From NCBI GenBank assembly GCA_031769625.1, contig JAUIMM010000135.1, forward strand, positions 4,716,001 through 4,780,000: a stretch of 64,000 bases of DNA. Reading direction: 5' to 3'. Of the stretch, positions 62,661 to 64,000 are shown one piece after another. Source of the stretch: Taudactylus pleione. Taxonomy: Eukaryota; Chordata; Amphibia; Anura; Myobatrachidae. A model generated the notes under the pieces. The model was not told the origin of the DNA, searched no databases, and was given only the letters and a program-made list of their open reading frames with translations. A program made the position numbers and the translations under genes. Within the stretch, counting starts at the first letter, position 1, and every line of letters begins with the position of its first letter.

Positions 62661-63122
62661 GAATTGTGTGCGCAGTAGCCGCACGTGCATCAACAAAGTA
62701 GTGCCAAGCGTGCGCCTGTGTCATAAATAAAGGGCCGGCTGGATTGACCATCAAAGGGTGCTGTAACCCCCAAAGTACACTCCAGTCCAAACCAAAAAAA
62801 AATGTATTTTCTGTGTTTGTGAATTGTGTGCGCAGTAGCCGCACGTGCATCAACAAAGTAGTGCCAAGTGTGCGCCTGTGTCATAAGTAAAGGGCCGGCA
62901 GGCTTGATCATTAAAGGGTGCTGTAACCCCCAAAGTACACTCCATTCCAACCAAAAAAAAATTTATTTTCTGTGTTTGTATTGTGTGTGCGCTGTAGCCG
63001 CACGTGCATCAACAAAGTAGTGCCAAGCGTGCGCCTGTGTCATAAGTAAAGGGCCGGCTGGCTTGACCGTTAAAGGGTGCTGTAACCCCCAAAGTACACT
63101 CCAGTCCAAACCAAAAAAACAA

Positions 63123-63906
63123 TTATTTTCTGTGTTTGTGAATTGTGTGCGCAGTAGCCGCACGTGCATCAACAAAGTTGTGCCAAGCGTGTGCCTGTGT
63201 CATAAGTAAAGGGCCGGCTGGCTTGACCGTTAAAGGGTGCTGTAACCCCCAAAGTACACTCCAGTCCAAACCAAAAAAAAAAATATTTTCTGTGTTTGTG
63301 AATTGTGTGCGCAGTAGCCGCACGTGCATCAACAAAGTAGTGCCAAGCGTGCGCCTGTGTCATAAGTAAAGGGCCGGCTGGCTTGACCGTTAAAGGGTGC
63401 TGTAACCCCCAAAGTACTCTCCAGTCCAAACCAAAAAAAAATTATTTTCTGTGTTTGTGAATTGTGTGCGCAGTAGCCGCACGTGCATCAACAAAGTAGT
63501 GCCAAGCGTGCGCCTGTGTCATAAGTAAAGGGCCGGCTGGCTTGACCGTTAAAGGGTGCTGTAACCCCCAAAGTACACTCCAGTCCAAACCAAAAAAAAA
63601 TATTTTTTCTGTGTTTGTGAATTGTGTGCGCAGTAGCCGCACGTGCATCAACAAAGTAGTGCCAAGCGTGCGCCTGTGTCATAAGTAAAGGGTCGGCTGG
63701 CTTGACCGTTAAAGGGTGCTGTAACCCCCAAAGTACACTCCAAACCAAAAAAATATATATTTTCTATGTTTATGAATTGTGTGCGCAGTAGCCGCACGTG
63801 CATCAACAAAGTAGTGCCAAGCGTGCGCCTGTGTCATAAGTAATGGGCCGGCTGGCTTGACCGTTAAAGGGTGCTGTAACCCCCAAAGTACACTCCAGTC
63901 CAAAAC
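63123..63906. repeat. 0.8-kb segment repeated at offset 3,656 bp (right copy)
   Basis: Partner of 59,467-60,250 with AAAGTACTCTCC at 63,411. Small differences: CAAAGTTGTGCC (63,174), TTGACCGTT against TTGACTGTT in the last monomer, and a different linker at 63,906. Confidence 0.83.
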
Positions 63907-64000
63907 AAAAAAACAATTATTTTCTGTGTTTGTGAATTGTGTGCGCAGTAGCCGCACGTGCATCAACAAAGTAGTGCCAAGCGTGTGCCTGTGTCATAAG

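Larger units (their letters stand above)
1..64000. repeat. Head-to-tail satellite DNA array, ~160-bp monomer, about 400 copies
   Basis: Every part of the window is a copy of one monomer. The phrases CTGTGTTTGTGAATTG, GCACGTGCATCAACAAAG, CATAAGTAAAGGGCC and GGGTGCTGTAACCCCC recur in that order about every 160 bp from start to end, always on the given strand; I saw no inverted copy. The first bases are the end of a monomer (AACC plus A-tract) and the last bases stop mid-monomer (GTGTCATAAG), so the array is open at both sides. The copy number is an estimate from length divided by period. Neighbouring copies differ at a few positions, mostly CpG transitions and A-tract length. No unique sequence or insertion of more than a few bases interrupts it. 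Monomer size close to one nucleosome and the multi-kb superstructure are typical of eukaryotic centromeric or pericentromeric satellites; that location is inference. The family is not one I recognise. Confidence 0.99.
51100..64000. repeat. Array domain 4: mosaic with CTATGTTTATG short monomers
   Basis: Nine short monomers lie between 53.4 and 63.8 kb. Most carry TTTTCTATGTTTATGAATTG (54,688; 58,990; 60,107; 60,583; 61,860; 62,497; 62,650; 63,765), a form I did not see left of 54 kb. A second local mark is GTTTGTAAATTG (56,932; 57,091; 58,370; 58,848; 61,550; 62,187). Duplication offsets of 476, 1,119, 3,189 and 3,656 bp overlap without one dominant period. Confidence 0.8.

Noticed and set aside
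825..63369. Plus-strand open frames of 60-114 codons, Cys- and Lys-rich
   Set aside because: They appear where AAAGAAGTG replaces AAAGTAGTG (removing a TAG) or between two fixed stops; same repeat, same argument.
61..63969. Many minus-strand open frames of 60-178 codons with similar products
   Set aside because: The minus strand of the monomer happens to contain only one stop per frame, so each frame stays open for 60-70 codons. Monomers of 160 and 155 bp shift the frame at each copy, A-tract changes switch it again, and the frames overlap one another throughout. No start context, codon bias or unique domain supports a gene.
1..64000. CRISPR array
   Set aside because: Repeats are contiguous and 155-162 bp long with no unique spacers, and no cas gene is present.
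1..64000. CENP-B box
   Set aside because: The motif needs TTCG/CGAA together with CGGG/CCCG at fixed spacing. The consensus has neither TTCG nor CGAA, and the rare CCCCGAAAG variants (20,140, 52,257, 52,897) lack the rest.
1..64000. Human or primate alpha satellite, or telomeric repeats
   Set aside because: Monomer length is 160 bp, not ~171, and the sequence is unlike it as far as I can judge; no TTAGGG-type or TTTAGGG-type runs are present.
1..64000. Ribosomal DNA spacer repeats
   Set aside because: No rRNA gene sequence occurs in 64 kb, and the repeats are far more extensive than a spacer subrepeat block.
1..64000. Transposon or retroelement insertions
   Set aside because: No interruption, terminal repeat, target duplication or coding domain was found; the phase of the monomer is never lost for more than a few bases.
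1..64000. Inverted blocks within the array
   Set aside because: I looked for the reverse complement of the commonest phrases and saw none; all copies run the same way.

Overview
The window is satellite DNA from end to end. About 400 head-to-tail copies of one ~160-bp monomer fill all 64,000 bases, all in the same orientation. Both window edges fall inside a monomer, so the array continues beyond the window. I found no protein-coding gene, RNA gene, transposon, CRISPR array or unique sequence. The many 60-178 codon open frames are the repeat read through and are not annotated as genes. The organism is a eukaryote by inference, since a homogeneous nucleosome-length satellite organised into multi-kilobase higher-order repeats is typical of (peri)centromeric or other constitutive heterochromatin. 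I do not recognise the monomer as a named satellite and cannot name a species or clade.

The consensus monomer (exact copy at 3,024-3,183) is 47.5% G+C with 7 CpG sites. It has a GT-rich start, a dyad ending in the palindrome GCACGTGC, a C/G-rich middle containing GCCGGC and TTGACC, a small GGGT/ACCC hairpin, and one A-tract plus AT linker. Three length classes recur: 160 bp (standard), 155 bp (loss of 5 bp near the end, usually with a TATATATA linker; 52 copies by my reading) and 162 bp (+2 bp linked to a CAG-to-CTG change; 15 copies). A rarer 140-bp form with a 19-bp internal deletion occurs five times.

Layout. (1) 1 to ~15,350: a ~3.0-3.5 kb higher-order repeat (HOR) in four full copies and a partial one, very rich in 155-bp monomers (31 of 52). 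(2) ~15,350-24,600: mostly 160-bp monomers with overlapping duplications at offsets 1,756, 1,916 and 2,716 bp. (3) ~24,600-51,100: a longer HOR of 5.2-8.1 kb marked by the five 140-bp monomers. It contains two adjacent, almost identical 6,048-bp units (27,097-33,144 and 33,145-39,191), each with a nested 639-bp duplication, followed by a 1.6-kb segment repeated at an offset of 1,913 bp. (4) ~51,100-64,000: an older-looking mosaic with its own 155-bp subtype (CTATGTTTATG) and duplications at offsets of 476, 1,119, 3,189 and 3,656 bp.

There are no genes to work together. The history is one of repeated unequal exchange: nearly all offsets are close to whole numbers of monomers, and at the two junctions I resolved the breakpoints lie inside aligned monomers. 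Base variation is visibly enriched at CpG sites as C-to-T or G-to-A changes, which suggests cytosine methylation. Any centromeric role is inference and cannot be settled from sequence alone.
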